64,000 bases of DNA from Cyanoderma ruficeps (lineage: Eukaryota; Chordata; Aves; Passeriformes; Timaliidae), in the NCBI GenBank assembly GCA_008694505.1, contig VZDJ01006585.1, positions 11,612,944 to 11,676,943 on the forward strand, in the 5' to 3' direction. Below the pieces are notes generated by a model. The model saw only the letters and a list, made by a program, of their open reading frames with translations. It ran no database searches and was not told the origin of the DNA. This document shows, in pieces, positions 63,571-64,000 of the stretch (positions are counted from its first letter, which is position 1; each line of letters starts with the position of its first letter). A program made the translations under genes and the position numbers.

Positions 63571-64000
63571 TGTTTTGGCTGGGATAGAGTTAATTGTCTT
63601 CACAGTAGACTGTATGGTGCTATGTTCTGGATTTCTGACCAAAATACTGTTGATAACACCTACATGTCTTACATGTTTCTAAGCAGTGCTTGCACAGCTC
63701 AAGACCTCTGCTTCTCACACCACCCCACCCCACCAACGAGGCTGCAGGTACAGAAGAAGTTGAGAGGGGACACAGCTGGGACAGCTCACCTCAAACTGAC
63801 TGAAGAGATCTTCCATACCACCTGATGTCATGGTTAGCATATAAAGCTGGGGGCAGAAGAAGGAAAGGGGGATGTTCAGATTAATGGCATTTGATTTTCC
63901 AAGTGCCATGATGGAGCCCTTCTTGCCTGGAAATGGCTGAACACCTGCTCACCCGCAAGACGTGGTGAATGAATTCCTTGATTTGCTTTGCTTGTGTGAG
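63571..64000 (+). mobile_element. Endogenous retrovirus LTR, cut by window end
   Basis: The 5' end of an LTR starts TGTTTTGGCTGGGATAGAGT at 63571, a sequence I recognise as a common bird, especially passerine, ERV LTR (probably ERVL-like; class not certain). Further landmarks are CTAAGCAGTGCTTGCACAGC, an imperfect (CCACC)n patch near 63720, GAGGGGACACAGCTGGGACA and a TATA box ATATAAAG at 63839-63846. GAATTCCTTGATTTGCTTTG lies near the window end. The 3' part, with the poly-A signal and any internal genes, lies outside the window, so solo LTR versus provirus cannot be decided. Open frames inside it are not genes. Confidence 0.85.
63839..63846 (+). promoter_or_regulatory. TATA box of the ERV LTR
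   Basis: ATATAAAG sits inside the LTR in the position expected for the U3/R promoter, about 268 bp from the LTR start. Transcription would begin about 25-30 bp downstream, near 63870-63875. Present activity is unknown. Confidence 0.55.

Overview
This window reads as non-coding nuclear DNA from a bird, most likely a songbird. The main evidence is several CR1 LINE 3' ends, recognised by the CCTTCCAACC-type tail followed by ATTCTATGATTCTATG-type octamers. An endogenous-retrovirus LTR of a kind I associate with passerines runs off the right edge. The sequence is AT-rich and CpG-poor, with long A/T runs, microsatellites and many A/C-rich tracts. The species and flanking genes cannot be told from this sequence. 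The window could be intergenic or lie inside a very large intron.

No protein-coding gene can be supported. The longest open frames are about 130-156 codons. They show no recognisable domain or family signature, and several are low-complexity or lie inside repeats. No tRNA, rRNA, known snRNA, CRISPR array or known microRNA was recognised. The best gene-like signal is a 125-bp open segment on the minus strand (26053-26177) bounded by a strong acceptor and a consensus donor. It may be a lone exon of a long non-coding or alternative transcript, or chance.

Layout: 1-3.6 kb is unique AT-rich DNA with an unusually good inverted repeat (93-137) and a gapped poly-T tract. An old, heavily mutated antisense CR1/L3-type LINE follows at about 3.65-4.35 kb, then a 10-bp hairpin and a truncated CR1 3' end (4788-4903). 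From 5 to 16 kb is featureless unique DNA. 16.45-16.53 kb is a compound (TTTA)n/(TTA)n microsatellite. 17.94-18.47 kb is a GC-rich block, probably an LTR on the minus strand. 18.5-42 kb is mostly unique AT-rich DNA with a 22-bp tandem repeat, palindromes, homopolymers and A/C-rich tracts, plus the candidate exon near 26 kb and a possible old repeat fragment near 33.8 kb. 42.08-42.57 kb is a second LTR-like block with several inverted CCAAT boxes. CR1 pieces lie at 43.8-44.0, 44.7 and 59.5 kb. A C4-run-rich tract that could form a G-quadruplex on the minus strand is at 54.7-54.8 kb, paired hairpins are at 57.9-58.0 kb, and the final LTR starts at 63571.

There is no operon-like or multi-gene system here. 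The parts that merit a second look are the long perfect or near-perfect stem-loops, the candidate exon, and the GC-rich LTR-like islands, which are the most plausible sources of promoter activity. Family names for repeats come from recognition of consensus features, not from a database search.
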